Below are positions 11,691 to 40,195 of a stretch of DNA of 64,000 nt, one piece after another. The position numbers and the translations under genes were made by a program. The first letter of the stretch is position 1; each line of letters opens with the position of its first letter. The notes under the pieces are model-generated. The model did not search any database and was not told the DNA's origin. It saw only the letters and a list, made by a program, of their open reading frames with translations. The stretch comes from Doris montereyensis (Eukaryota; Mollusca; Gastropoda; Nudibranchia; Dorididae), in contig JAXRKP010000021.1 of NCBI GenBank assembly GCA_037039925.1, forward strand, positions 674,446 to 738,445. Direction: 5' to 3'.

Positions 11691-12849
11691 CCATGACAAC
11701 AACAACGATACAAATGACACATTTTCAGTGCTGAGACGGAAAAGGTACAACTTCAAAACTAAGGATCTCTTACAATCTAAGATTGACATTAAATTCTACT
11801 GTTTTGCTGAAGACACGCATAGGTCAAATCCCCCCCCCCCCCCCACCCTGTCTTTGATGAGCAGCCTTTTGTGACCACCATGACACAACACAAAATGGCG
11901 TAAACCTTAACTCTAACAATTAGCCTGCAATGGTCAAAATTAATTGTGTTTTTCCTTTCTTTCTACTGAAAATAATTTCTCTTAGTGCCTCACAGTAGGA
12001 TGATCTCAATATTATTTATCTTGAGTGGAAGCAGTAAAATGAACGGCAAAAGACCATGCTGATGAATGAGATGGAAAAAACCTGTCGACCGTCCTTTTAA
12101 ATACATAAAGTGATAAAAAATATGTGAAGAATATAATAAAAAGAAAAAGTACACGAGAAAAAATGACGAGAGCATGTTAAATAGTTGTGAAAGAAATTCT
12201 AAAACCACACCAGATGCGAGGGGGGATAGTTTGAAAGAAATGTGCACGAGATGAAAACAATAAAAGTAAAAACCAAGGTAAGAAAAATCCGACCTAACTG
12301 AAATCAATACAATGTGGTACTATTATCATTACTAATATCATTCTTATTAGTGTCATTGATATTAGTATCCTTGATATCACCACCTGACGTCACACACTGA
12401 CGTGGGGGGGTGCAAGGCCATTCTGTGGTAAACAAGTTGTGTGCTCATCAAGGGCACAATGAAAACAAAAACTAAAAACCAAAACAAAACAAAACCAATC
12501 TGGTAAACCTGGTCAAACGAGTAACATGGTAACATTAAAGGAATTAAATTATTCCAAATTTATCGGGGACACAGATCAGACGTACTACCGTAAAAAAAAA
12601 AATACTCATGTCTACTTTTACACCTCCACATATTGCTATCATTATCATTGTATTAAAGAAATCACACAGAAAAAAAAAACCCAATGCAGGTCCTAAACAC
12701 TGTATATTTGCAATTTAAGACAATAAGAATGTCATAAATCTACTCCACTCATTTTGACATTGCAATGGTACAATTCAGTGACACTGGTCACTGCCACATA
12801 CATGACAGGCATGCCAATAACACTACTAGAAGTGTCTCCGTACACATTT
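11691..12849. other. Unassigned intergenic DNA
   Basis: Contains a C15 tract (11830-11844) and an imperfect repeat around ATTAGTGTCATTGATATTAG (12325-12380). No exon is supported. Confidence 0.5.
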
Positions 12850-13270
12850 TTCTTACCTCTGGTATCTCGGATAATCCCCAGCGGCGGGTGGGACAGGCTG
12901 CAAGTCCCACGTTGAGCTTGATGTGAAAAATGGAAGATGCGGTGTCGCCGACAGAAGGAATGGCCGATGTAAGGACTGCAACTTGCCACTGCGCTTGGTG
13001 ACACTTTTAACCTAGTCGTCACATGAGCGGGATCATACGCTTCAAAATTGGAAATCGGCCGGCAGCGACAATTGCCTTGGGGTCAGCTAGATCAGGTGAC
13101 GTACGCGTGATGACAGTACATTTACCTCGCGGGCCAAATTGGGCGGGCGAGTTAACAAAAGTGCCCGATGACCAATTGCTCTTTAGCTACTGCCACTGAA
13201 CTTAAATCATGGGTGCTCACAGTTACCGGGATTACAATACACCCGGAAGCCAAGGCACATCCTACGCAAT
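12850..13270 (-). promoter_or_regulatory. CpG-richer patch, possible promoter and first exon
   Basis: The patch has many more CpG than the surrounding AT-rich DNA (GTACGCGTGATG, CCTCGCGGGCC, GGGCGGGCGAG). On the minus strand it is followed by a good donor (CCAGAG|GTAAGAAAAA at about 12850). This suggests a 5' exon of a minus-strand gene lying to the left, but no downstream exon was identified. Confidence 0.25.
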
Positions 13271-13309
13271 GAAATGGATAAAATCCTATGGTAAGGTATA
13301 AAATTGTCA

Positions 13310-13470
13310 ACCTCTATTCCATTGACGTTTACCCCTGTCCACCATATGTGGTGATCTCAAGGTGGTGATCTCAAGGTGAGTTAAGAGGAAACAGCAAGAG
13401 GCGAGATACCTGTAAGAGTGAAAAGAAAGAAGTAGTAGACACCAGCAGCACCCAAACAACCGCCCACAGG
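13310..13470 (+). repeat. Family A repeat copy with internal duplication
   Basis: GTGGTGATCTCAAGG is duplicated in tandem inside this copy, which is otherwise collinear with the family. Confidence 0.8.
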
Positions 13471-13664
13471 GATTACTGACATAAGGACATAGGGGGAGAT
13501 AACCGGCAACAGATGCGTTCGTGACGTGATTGCCTTCAAAGCGGCAAGGCAACGGGAGAACATAACGTTGATCTCGCCCTCACTCTCTTGTGTTTATCTC
13601 ATAAACGTTTCGTAGAAGTATAAATAGTGATAAACCGCAATAAATGACGACTCCACGAAGGATT

Positions 13665-13800
13665 TATTTGTTTCATTGAAATCTGCTCCGCCCACCATTG
13701 CGGTGATCTCAGGGTGAATTAAGAGGAAACAGCAAGATGAAAGATAAGTGAAAAAAAGAAGGAAAGGAAAGAATAGAGACCTACTAGCAGCGCATAAAAA
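13665..13800 (+). repeat. Family A repeat copy, last to the right
   Basis: TTTGTTTCATTGAAATCTGC through GAGACCTACTAGCAGCGC. No copy was seen from here to the right end. Confidence 0.8.
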
Positions 13801-14659
13801 ACATGTGAAGTTTGGGTATAGCCCTTTGTCAGACAACAGACAAGGATTATCTACCCACTCGTACAGGCATCACACGTTCTAAGTAGTGATTCCCTAGATA
13901 CCACCAGCTAAGAGCTGCCCTGTTCCATCTCCAGTTTCGCTCTTCTTCTAGATATATTGCTACCTTCTGTCAGAGAGACTACTATAAACGTCCACTCTAA
14001 TGACATTTATGTCTAAATAGCATTCATTTTGACTGTGCAACTTGAAAATGAGTAATGAGGATGAAAATGTAACGTCGAAATTGTGACAATAAAAATGAAG
14101 AAGATGACGGCACAAAGTAAAATGTGAAGAATGTCACATGTCATGTCACACTTCACTTTTTCAGGTCTGGGAAAAAATTCTTAGAAAAAAAAAAAAAGAA
14201 AGAAAGACACAAACAAAGAGAAAACAAAGAGAAAAGCCCAGCACTGCGTTACCAGAATTTCAGATAAAGTCACCAGAGCAAAGCATCTTTTTCTTGCTTC
14301 ATTGTTCCGTTAAAAAATAGAGAAAGTGACACTAAACATTGACACTTTGAATATTCCCTGACGAAATTCTGAGTAGATATATCTACATATTCTTAATACT
14401 TTAACAAAATGTTTATTTTCATACTCTGCATCAATTTATTTGTGTCTACTTTTATGAACAATTGATTTAGAAATTGGTGTATCATTCATAATATAATATA
14501 TATTTATATTTTGAAAATTGATTTTAAATATAATGACTACCTTTCTGGGCCCCTGTTGGTTATTTAAGGGGGGGGTGTAAAAAGGATCAGACAATAACAT
14601 CTACCACCCGTCTTTAGGTGAAAAACAGTACACGGCTGTTACAGAGTATCCGGCAATAT
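13801..14659. other. Unassigned AT-rich intergenic DNA
   Basis: No gene or repeat seen apart from short A-rich runs. Confidence 0.5.
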
Positions 14660-15345
14660 GTCGACTTTAAATTTCCTACCTCAATGGAAAAATTTGAAAA
14701 TTCTTTCTCAAATGAAAAATCTGAAATTTCCTACCTCAGTGGAAAAATCTGAAAATTCTTTCTCAAATGAAAAATCTGAAATTTCCTACTTCAATGGAAA
14801 AATTTGAAAATACGTTCTCAATTGAAAAAAATCTGAAATTTCCTACCTCAATGGAAAAAATCTCAAATTTCCTACCTCAATGGAAAAAAATCTGAAATTT
14901 CCTACCTCAATAGAAAAAATCTGAAATTTCGTACCTCAATGGAAAAAATCTGAAATTTCCTACCTCAATAGAAAAAATCTGAAATTTCCTACCTCAATGG
15001 AAAAAATCTGAAATTTCCTACCTCAATGACAAAAATCTGAAATTTCTTACCACAATTTAAAAATCTGAAATTTCTTACCACAATTTAAAAATCTGAAATT
15101 TCTTACAATTTAAAAATCTGAAATTTCTTACCACAATTTAAAAATCTGAAACTTCTTACCACAATTTAAAAATCTGAAATTTCTTACCACAATTTAAAAA
15201 TCTGGCATTTCTTACCACAATTTAAAAACCTGAAATTTCTTGCCACAATTTAAAAACCTGAAATTCCTATTTCAAAGCATAAATATGAAACTTCCTACCT
15301 CAATGGAAAAAAAACCCTGAAATTTCCTACCTTAGTGGAAGAAAT
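14660..15345. repeat. Minisatellite, ~28-29 bp unit, about 24 copies, two subfamilies
   Basis: Left half: AAATCTGAAATTTCCTACCT then CAATGGAAA. Right half: AAATCTGAAATTTCTTACCA then CAATTTAAA. Outer units return to the first type, so the second variant amplified inside the first. Confidence 0.9.
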
Positions 15346-16639
15346 CTTACATAGGAAATGAGATCAAATTTACGAAAACGCACGATGAGATTTGGAACAT
15401 CAGTTCATTAAGTGGGAAAGAATATGGATAAGAAAATACACCACTCAAGACCTGAGAAAGATGCGACTAAAAAAAGGCCCCCAAAAAACAAACCTGGAAA
15501 TAACCTATCATTAACTGCTGATAGTGTAAAACCTGAGCACAAACTAAAAACCAAGACAGCAGATGATCTAGATGCTAGAACATCAAGGGAGCCACAAAGG
15601 AGGGAAATAGAAAAAGATAAAACAACTAACTATAAATGACAACTCAACCAAAGAAGACAGAACAAACACATGACATTTCTGGTATAATCCTATCTATTTT
15701 TATTTTGCAGCTAACAACTTAAGAGCAAACTCAACCCCCCCCCCCCGAGAACAATTTAGCCAACTCTAATGTTATTTTTTCCATCTAATAACAATTCAGA
15801 AAACTCAAAACTAATTTTTAAAGAAGTTTTTGGTCCCCCAAACTGCTCATAGCACCTGATAAGAAATCTGGCAACAACTTGTGAAATGGTGGCGGTGGCA
15901 CATGCATCGTGCAACGTAATATAGATATATGGTATAAGTGCTGTGAACTTTTTATTGACACCATATCATATCAATAGTGCGTGTAGCAAACTGATTGTCA
16001 TCTAGTGATGGCAACAGCTTCTACTTCCAAATAATAGTGTGAATAGTATACGATAAAAAGGCTTAGAAAAGCTACGTCAGTCGAGATGTTAGGGCTTCGC
16101 CACACAAAGATAGCACCATTCCCCAACATAGCCCTCCCCCAAAGCACGGTTATGATCCTGTCATCAAGACAGGCACAGCCAGAAATCCAAGGCTAGTTTG
16201 ACAACACGTGTTGAGGAAGACAAGAAAAGAGGGCAAGCCATAATAATAATAATAACATGATACTTTTCACAGTTTCAAAACTTAACGAGAACACAATCGT
16301 AGACTGGGTCACACACTCACACACACATCCTTACTTAGAACCATCAAAGGCATTTGAGAAAAAAAGACAAAAATACGCAATTACACATAGACCTTGTAAA
16401 GGCAATTTTGAGACAAGCTGACTGATTAACGCATGAAGTTAAGCATCCATGAGAGACTTGTTTAGCAAACTTGCTTGTGTCCTGCGATTAGTTAACAAGT
16501 GATGAAAATAATGATTAAAACACACACCTATTCATGTTCCTGGCAATGGCTGTGTCCAAAATTGCAATGACGCCTTCATGTTCTTAGTAAAGGTTGTTTA
16601 AAATGTGTGTATACATCCGTGTTGATGTTCCCGTGCATG
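15346..16639. other. Unassigned intergenic DNA
   Basis: A short lysine-rich open frame (15412-15639) is low complexity with no recognised domain. A C10 tract lies at about 15737. Nothing else is supported. Confidence 0.5.
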
Positions 16640-18125
16640 CATGTTCATATTCCTAGCAAAGGTTATTTACAAAGTGTGTATGCATGTTTATATTCCTAGC
16701 AAAGGTTATTTACAAAGTGTGCATGCATGTTCATATTCCTAGCAAAGGTTATTTACAAAGTGTGCATGCATGTTCATATTCCTAGCAACGGTTATTTACA
16801 AAGTGTGCATGCATGTTTATATTCCTAGCAACGGTTATTTACAAAGTGTGTATGCATGTTTATATTCCTAGCAAAGGTTATTTACAAAGTGTGTATGCAT
16901 GTTCATGTTCCTAGCAAAGGTTATTTACTAAGTGTGTATGCATGTTCATAGCAAAGGTTATTTACAAAGTGTGCATGCATGTTCATATTCCTAGCAAAGG
17001 TTATTTACAAAGTGTGCATGCATGTTCATATTCCTAGCAAGGTTATTTATGAAGTGTCATGCATGTTTATATTCCTAGCAAAGGTTATTTACAAAGTGTG
17101 CATGCATGTTCATATTCCTAGCAAAGGTTATTTACAAAGTGTGTATGCATTTCATAATCCTAGCAAAGGTTCTTTATGAAGTGTGCATGCATGTTCATGT
17201 TCTTACCAAAGGTTATTTACAAAGTGTGCATGCATGTTCATGTTCTTACCAAAGGTTATTTAAAAAGTGTGCATGCATGTTCATGTTCTTACCAAAGGTT
17301 ATTTACAAAAGCATGTTTATGTTTTACCAAAGGTTATTTACAAAGTGTGCATGCATGTTCATGTTCCTAGCAAAGGTTATTTACAAAGTGTGTATGCATG
17401 TTCATGTTCTTAGCAAAGGTTATTTACAAAGTGTGCATGCATGTTCATGTTCTTACCAAAGGTTATTTACAAAGTGTGCATGCATGTTCATGTTCTTACC
17501 AAAGGTTATTTACAAAGTGTGCATGCATGTTTATGTTCCTAGCAAAGGTTATTTACAAAGTGTGTATGCATGTTCATGTTCTTACCAAAGGTTATTTACA
17601 AAGTGTGTATGCATGTTCATGTTCTTAGCAAAGGTTATTTACAAAGTGTGTATGCATGTTAGCAAAGGTTATTTACAAAGTGTGTTCATGTTTATGTTCC
17701 AAAGGTTATTTACAAAGTGTGTATGCATGTTCATGTTCCTAGCAAAGGTTATTTACAAAGTGTGCATGCATGTTCATGTTCCTAGCAAAGGTTATTTAAA
17801 AAGTGTGCATGCATGTTCATGTTCCTAGCAAAGGTTATTTACAAAGTGTGCATGCATGTTCATGTTCCTAGCAAAGGTTATTTACAAAGTGTGCATGCAT
17901 GTTTATATTCCTAGCAAAGGTTATTTACAAAGTGTGTATGCATGTTCATATTCCTAGCAAAGGTTATTTACAAAGTGTGTATGCATGTTCATGTTCCTAG
18001 CAAAGGTTATTTACAAAGTGTGTATGCATGTTCATGTTCCTAGCAAAGGTTATTTACAAAGTGTGCATTTATGTTCATACCAAAGGTTATTTACAAAGTG
18101 TGCATGCATGTTAATGTTCCTAGCA
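16640..18125. repeat. Minisatellite, 43 bp unit, about 34 copies
   Basis: The unit contains GTTCATATTCCTAGCAAAGG and TTATTTACAAAGTGTGCATG. Variants are arranged in blocks: CATATTCCTAGC at the left, CATGTTCTTACC in the middle and CATGTTCCTAGC at the right. A few units are truncated (about 17310, 17660, 18070). An open frame of about 240 codons here is a repeat artefact: 43 is not a multiple of three, so the frame cycles every three units. Confidence 0.95.
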
Positions 18126-18798
18126 CATCTCACAAATATCTGACTTTGAATCTGTAGTGCATGCACTTTGTGTCTGGCTATGCCTTGTGAAATACTGCTA
18201 TAAGCTTGTCTATGGTTCAACTTAAAATTTATTTTTTCTTTTACTTTCCATATCAATATCAGTTGACTGGCTTTTCTAAATAAACTAATCTACAGAATTG
18301 AAATGTGAATAGATGGCTGGGTGATATTTGCTATCGTCTAGTTTATTATTTTATCCTTCCCTCCCTTTAGTGCTGTCCTCTACGCAAATGCTTAATTATA
18401 AGAAGAAAGAAAGGAAGAAAAAAAGAAACAAAAAAAATCAAACCAAGCTGACTACTGATCATTCACAAAGATTGGTGTGGGGTCAGACGACATAATGCAA
18501 AGAGGAAGAAGAAGACGTCTTTAGGCCAAAGAAGAAGCGACTATACAAACATCTAAATAATATAGAGTGAGATATATATATATAGATATTATAAATATAG
18601 AATTCTAGCAGGCAAAAAATAATATGAAAAAACAAAAACAAAATGAAAACATCAACAAGGGGAGATGAATAAAAAAAAACTTTAAAAATATATATATATA
18701 TATAAATATAAATAAACATCCACATGACCATAATTAAAAAATGTTTCAAAAGTTAAAGCAAGGTCAAAAAGTTCTACCTGTCGAACTGATTTCATTTT
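18126..18798 (-). other. Downstream flank / putative 3' UTR of the AP-1 sigma gene
   Basis: Lies directly after the proposed minus-strand stop codon. Minus-strand AATAAA motifs occur near 18341 and 18223 and could end the transcript. AT-rich, with (TA)n runs. Confidence 0.35.
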
Positions 18799-35334
<16,536 letters not shown>

Positions 35335-35337
<3 letters not shown>

Positions 35338-35560
35338 CTTGAAAGATGTATGTGATTAATATTTAATAATAATAAACTTCCCGACTACACTAGTGTACTC
35401 CAGTTACAGCCACACTCGACACTCATTTAGCTGTGACCTAACTTTACTGTCGTTAGATATTAGATAGTCCAACACCGTATTACAAGGCCTACACGACTTC
35501 CTGTATGTGCTCTACGTCACTGGTTACTGTGTGAAATCATAGTGAAATGATAATGCCAGT
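35335..35560 (-). CDS. AP1S: AP-1 sigma exon 1: 5' UTR and initiator ATG (candidate)
   Basis: On the minus strand the sequence reads CATCTTTCAAGATG|GTAAGAAG. The exon would end exactly after the start codon, and splicing to ATGCAATTC gives [15 protein letters not shown]1S genes are known to split the initiator codon from the rest in this way. The transcription start (about 35450-35560) is not visible; the flank contains CTACGTCAC. Only 35335-35337 is coding. Confidence 0.65.
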
Positions 35561-36197
35561 GAAATGATAATGAACGAGACGTCGAAGTAGGCAACCCAAA
35601 GACCTGATAGAAATAGAATAGATGATCTATGTATTCCATGCTGTATTCATAAAAATGAATAAAACTGCAGTAGGTCGATAACATTACTAATATATTTTAT
35701 AGAAGAGGAATATAAAATAGTAATGAAAGGCCTAAAGAAATAATACGGGATAGAAAAGAATTTTTTTAGGTGCCCCACCCTTCGTCAGTAACAAAGCAAG
35801 TCTTTCTTTGTAGTCGACGAAGGGTAAGCCACCCGAAAATTACTCTGTTTTGTCCTGGTTTATTTTCATTAGAAGGCATTTCATTACTGTTTTATATTCC
35901 TCCTCACTATGTTAATCATAACGTCTTTGGAAAAGTAGAGGGGAGAGGAAAATGGGAAAAATGACTACTGCTTCATGCTCAAAGGCCATATCGTTTCAGG
36001 CAAATAAGTTGTGCAGGTTATTTGAAGTTTTACTCTTGGTATCCAGGAAAAGGTCATGTCCACAAAGGCCTTCTGGTGTCGTTGAGTTTCAATCAAGCAA
36101 TCGTTACTAAAGAAAGTTGTAAAAAAAAACACAACTGCAACTTCAAATCTGTTATAGCCCACAGAATCGGAGTTTATCCCAGTTTCTATATCATAAT
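35561..36197. other. Unassigned DNA upstream of AP-1 sigma
   Basis: No exon or repeat recognised. Confidence 0.45.
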
Positions 36198-36584
36198 ACA
36201 CTCAACCTCCATACAGTACCTCCTCTATATACCGACTTCTCGCTTATCGCCAGCTTTTTCACTTTCAGACAATGCTGCAAATCCTGCCTTACTCTCGCTA
36301 TGCAATTGGACTCAGTCATAACCATGCTTACGCTTGCTGCGCAAACTTCTCATTTATAGTAGCTATAGTTATAGTTATAGCCATGATGACGCGATCTGGG
36401 CCTATGCTGATGCCACTCTTCATTTGGCTGACCTAGGCCTAAGCAGTGAACAAACATCCAAATCTTCAGTACTCTCCTCATTCTCCATCATAAAGAGGAA
36501 GCCCTTGTGTCAATAGTGTCAGTGTCACTAGTGTCAGTGTCATTTCTGTAAGTGTAAGATTTCTAAGGCATATATAGGGAGTCA

Positions 36585-36625
<41 letters not shown>

Positions 36626-36875
36626 TATGTGGTTGTGTGTTTGATGAAGTCAAACTAGATTACTTCTCTACACGCTTGCACCACTTCATGGAAGAGGGTG
36701 GTGATACACGGTGGCGGTACAACGGGTAGTCTATTAAGGAACGTCAATTCCAAATCATTGGCGGATGGCCGTATAGAAGGGCATCGGTATTTCATTTTGT
36801 TGTATAGTGTCAGATCCGTACAAAAGTGAACAGATGGCAATAAACGAGAATGGCGGTGTAACGATGTTTGAGTGT
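36198..36875. mobile_element. Non-autonomous DNA transposon with short TIRs, copy 1
   Basis: The left end is ACACTCAACCTCC and the right end is TTTGAGTGT preceded by AATGGCGGTGTAACG. The inverted ends match ACACTCAA, followed by TATANCGnC-type blocks. A homologous copy at 61.7-62.2 kb ends TATAACGGGGGCATTATAAC AAGGTTTGAGTGT. Internal landmarks shared by both: GCTGACCTAGGCCTAA, GTGTCANTGTCATTTCTGTA and CCAAATCATTGGC. A (GT)n run (36588-36621) is inside. No transposase is visible. Confidence 0.65.
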
Positions 36876-38477
36876 GCATGACATGTAACAGTAACGTAGC
36901 AATAACATAGATCTAGTTCAGTTTCCGCTTCGGCCGTAGTCTTGACCGACAATCCATTTGAATCGTGCATAGAGTGAAGAAATGTGGAGCGGTATCTTGT
37001 TATATTATTAATATTATTTCACAGTATATTTATAATAGTATACACAGTATTATTTATAATATTATACACAGTATTATTTATAACGGGGCTGTCGGGAAAA
37101 TCCCGTTGTAGTGTAATTGTAACTGAGTCCCGCTGGAACCAAAAAATATATACAATTACATTCTGTGCAACGCTATTACGATTCTAGGGTCAACTTCGAC
37201 CAAACACGCCGCAGTGTTGGCAGGTGCAAATTCCGAGACAACCCAAATCGTTCCGTTCCAGTCTCCTCACTCTGTCCACGTTAACTCCGACACAGGCTAC
37301 ACATGATGCGATTATTGATATCGCACACACACACATACACACACACACACACGCTCACAGTCACAGTCACAGGCAGCTGCTAGTGTGATCGAGCATCATA
37401 ACAATATTCTTACCATGCCACAATCACCCGAGGGGTTCACCTTAAGCCACCTTGGTATACATAATATGGAGGCTCAGGGTTCGCAGAAGAATTTTAAAAA
37501 AGGGGGGGGGGCGGATTATGATGTTTCAAAGTATCATCTAATTCTTTTCTTACGCTTACAGGAGAAAATTAAATATATTTAAAGAACAGAAAAAAAGAGA
37601 ACAATACGATTTTCTCAAATGTCGTTTTTGTTCATTATTTTTTATCTTCTTTTAAAAAAATTTCTCAACGTATCTTCATGGAATTTAGTATGAATAATGA
37701 ATGATGAATGAGGGGATTAAAAAATGATTTGATGCTCTTTTCGATACTATGTATTAGTATTATAGTTTTGTGAAAAATGTTTTGTGTGTGTAATTGTAAT
37801 ACTCCTATGCTATTTTCAACAATTTATTAAAACAAAAATCCGATCTAACCAACCAAATTGAGATAGTGTATCCAAAAAGTTTAAAAGAAATTTATCGAAA
37901 AATGTAAAAAGAAGCCTATCGGTAATGTACTAGGTGGAATTTTTGGGTAAAATCAATCCAAGATGGCGGCCGTTTTCATGGAAACCGGAAGCGTAAAAAA
38001 AAACAACGAGATGTTTCAACTCAGCACAACATGTCCATTACACCTATACATAAGTTGAATTGATATGAACAAACGGGAAAACGTTCACTTCAGGACCCCC
38101 CCCCCCCCCCCCTATTACCTAAGCCGCAGGACCCACAACTGACCCCGAAGCTAGCTGGCTGATGTCGTAAGCGACATTGTCGCTGTTCCAAGGGCTTTCT
38201 CGGAGCTCGAACGACCCGTCCATGTGCCATTATAACGACTTAAGACGGGTGTTCCAGCAAGAGAAATAAAGATTTCATCATACAAAAAAATCTCTTGGTC
38301 CAAGGGCTATAACATAACTGTAAACTAAAGATGTCACGGTCAGGGGCATTGAAATCCCAGTCGATCAGACACGTTGATTACTGACAACTGACCGTCTTTA
38401 GGAACAGTGTCAGCTCAGATGTTCCAGAGCGTGCATAATGTGCTAGAAAATACATCTAAATGTATGTACACATGTCT
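36876..38477. other. Unassigned intergenic DNA
   Basis: Includes a (CA)n run (37324-37353), a G9 tract near 37502, a CAAGATGGCGGCCG plus ACCGGAAGCG site pair (37969-37998) and a C17 tract (38096-38112). No exon is supported. Confidence 0.45.
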
Positions 38478-38800
38478 GAGGGGATTCGGTAATGCACTGG
38501 CGAGGTGTCTGCCTCTCACTCACTACTCACTCCCAACCAAAAGATCGTGGGTTCACAAATAAATAATTTTCTCGTTTTTTTTCAAGTATTCCCCCCCCCT
38601 CCCATCCTCTCCCTGCTCCATGTAGGTGGATCGATACTTAGTTATACCGGAGTTGGACGATAAAAATATATTACTAATAAATAATTTTATACACGTTAAA
38701 TTCCGTTTATTGATAACGATCCCTTGGCTGTTTGTACTGGGCAGTCCGGGCACAATTAAAAATCCTACCAAAACACGGAGGAGATCACCTTAGTTGTGGA
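38478..38800 (+). mobile_element. tRNA-derived SINE1 copy with internal insertion
   Basis: Diverged head (GGTGTCTGCCTCTC, AAAGATCGTGGGTTCA), then body GTAGGTGGATCGATACTTAG, a 30-40 bp AT-rich insertion, GGGCAGTCCGGGCACAATTA and CCTTAGTTGTGGA. It ends at the first unit of the zinc-finger-derived satellite. Confidence 0.8.
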
Positions 38801-40150
38801 CACACTCATTGCATTTGAATGGCCGTTATCCTGTCTGTATTCTCATGTGACGATGGAGTTGACTTTTCCAATTAAATGTCTTAACACTCATTACATTTAA
38901 ATGGCCGTTCTCCTGTCTGTATTCTCATGTGACGATGGAGTTGACTTTTCCAACTAACCGTCTTAACACTCATTACATTTGAATGGCCTTTCTCCAGTCT
39001 GTATTCTCATGTGACGATAGAGTTGGCTTTTCCAACTAAATGTCTTAACACTCATTACATTTGAATGGCCGTTCTCCTGTCTGTATTTTCATGTGATGAT
39101 GGAGGACTAAATGTTTTAACACTCATTGCATTTGAATAGCCGTTCTCCTGTCTGTATTCTCATGTGACGATGGAGTTGACTTTTCCAATTAAATGTCTTA
39201 ACACTCATTACATTTGAATGGCCGTTCTCCTGTCTGCATTTTCATGTGACGATGGAGTTGACTTTTCCAACTGAATGTCTTAACAGTAACACTCATTGCA
39301 TTTGAATGGCCGTTCTCCTGTCTGTATTTTCATGTGACGATGGAGTTGACTTTTCCAACTAACCGTCTTAACACTCATTACATTTGAATGGCCGTTCTCC
39401 TGTCTGTATTCTCATGTGACGATGGAGTTGGCTTTTCCAACTAAATGTCTTAACACTCATTACATTTGAATGGCCTTTCTCCTGTCTGTATTTTCATGTG
39501 ACGATGGAGTTGGCTTTTCCAACTAAATGTCTTAACACTCATTACATTTGAATGGCCTTTCTCCTGTCTGTATTTTCACGTGACGATGGAGTTGGCGTTT
39601 CCAACTAAATGTCTTAACACTCATTACATTTGAATGGCCTTTCTCCTGTCTGTATTTTCATGTGACGATGGAATTGACTTTTCCAATTAAATGTCTTAAC
39701 ACTCATTACATTTGAATGGCTGTTCTCCTGTCTGTATTTTCATGTGATGATGGAGGACTAAATGTTTTAACACTCATTGCATTTGAATGGCCTTTCTCCT
39801 GTCTGTATTTTCATGTGACTAAGGAGATGACTTCTCCAACTAAATGTCTTAACACTCATTACATTTGAATGGCCTTTCTCTTGTCTGTATTCTCATGTGA
39901 CGAAGGGTGACTTCTCGGGCCCTCCAACTAACGGACTCATTACATTTGAATGTCCGTTCTCTTGTCTGTATTCTCATGTGACGAAGGTGACTTCTCCAAC
40001 TAACCGTCTTAACACTCATTACATTTGCATGGCCTTTCCCTTGTGTCTTCTCATGTGAACATGGAGGCTCCAACTCCAACCAAATGTCTTACGACACTCA
40101 TTACATTGTGTGTGTTCTCATGTGCCCATGAAGGCTACTGCTACTCTGAC
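38801..40150 (-). repeat. Satellite made of dead C2H2 zinc-finger units (82 bp period, ~16 units)
   Basis: Minus-strand units read PFKCNEC (CCATTCAAATGTAATGAGTG), then TTAAGACATTTAG where an intact finger has GGTAAGACATTTAG, then [11 protein letters not shown] 28-codon finger is 84 bp. Units here are 82 bp and lack the same two G, so the frame is lost in every unit. A shortened unit (GATGGAGGACTAAATG) occurs twice about 651 bp apart (39101 and 39752), which shows a higher-order duplication. The rightmost units (39850-40150) are more diverged. No translated product is expected. Confidence 0.88.
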
Positions 40151-40195
40151 TAAGATAAAGACACACAGCGAGGGAACGGGGCATGTCGGAGGTGA

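Noticed and set aside
15412..15639. Lysine-rich 75-codon frame
   Set aside because: Low complexity, isolated, no splice signals or recognised family.
17106..17828. Open frame of 240 codons with Cys-rich repeated peptide
   Set aside because: It is produced by the 43 bp minisatellite read through three frames in turn; no start context, no domain, no splice sites.
16640..18125. CRISPR-like array of regularly spaced repeats
   Set aside because: There are no unique spacers; units are contiguous. The sequence is eukaryotic.
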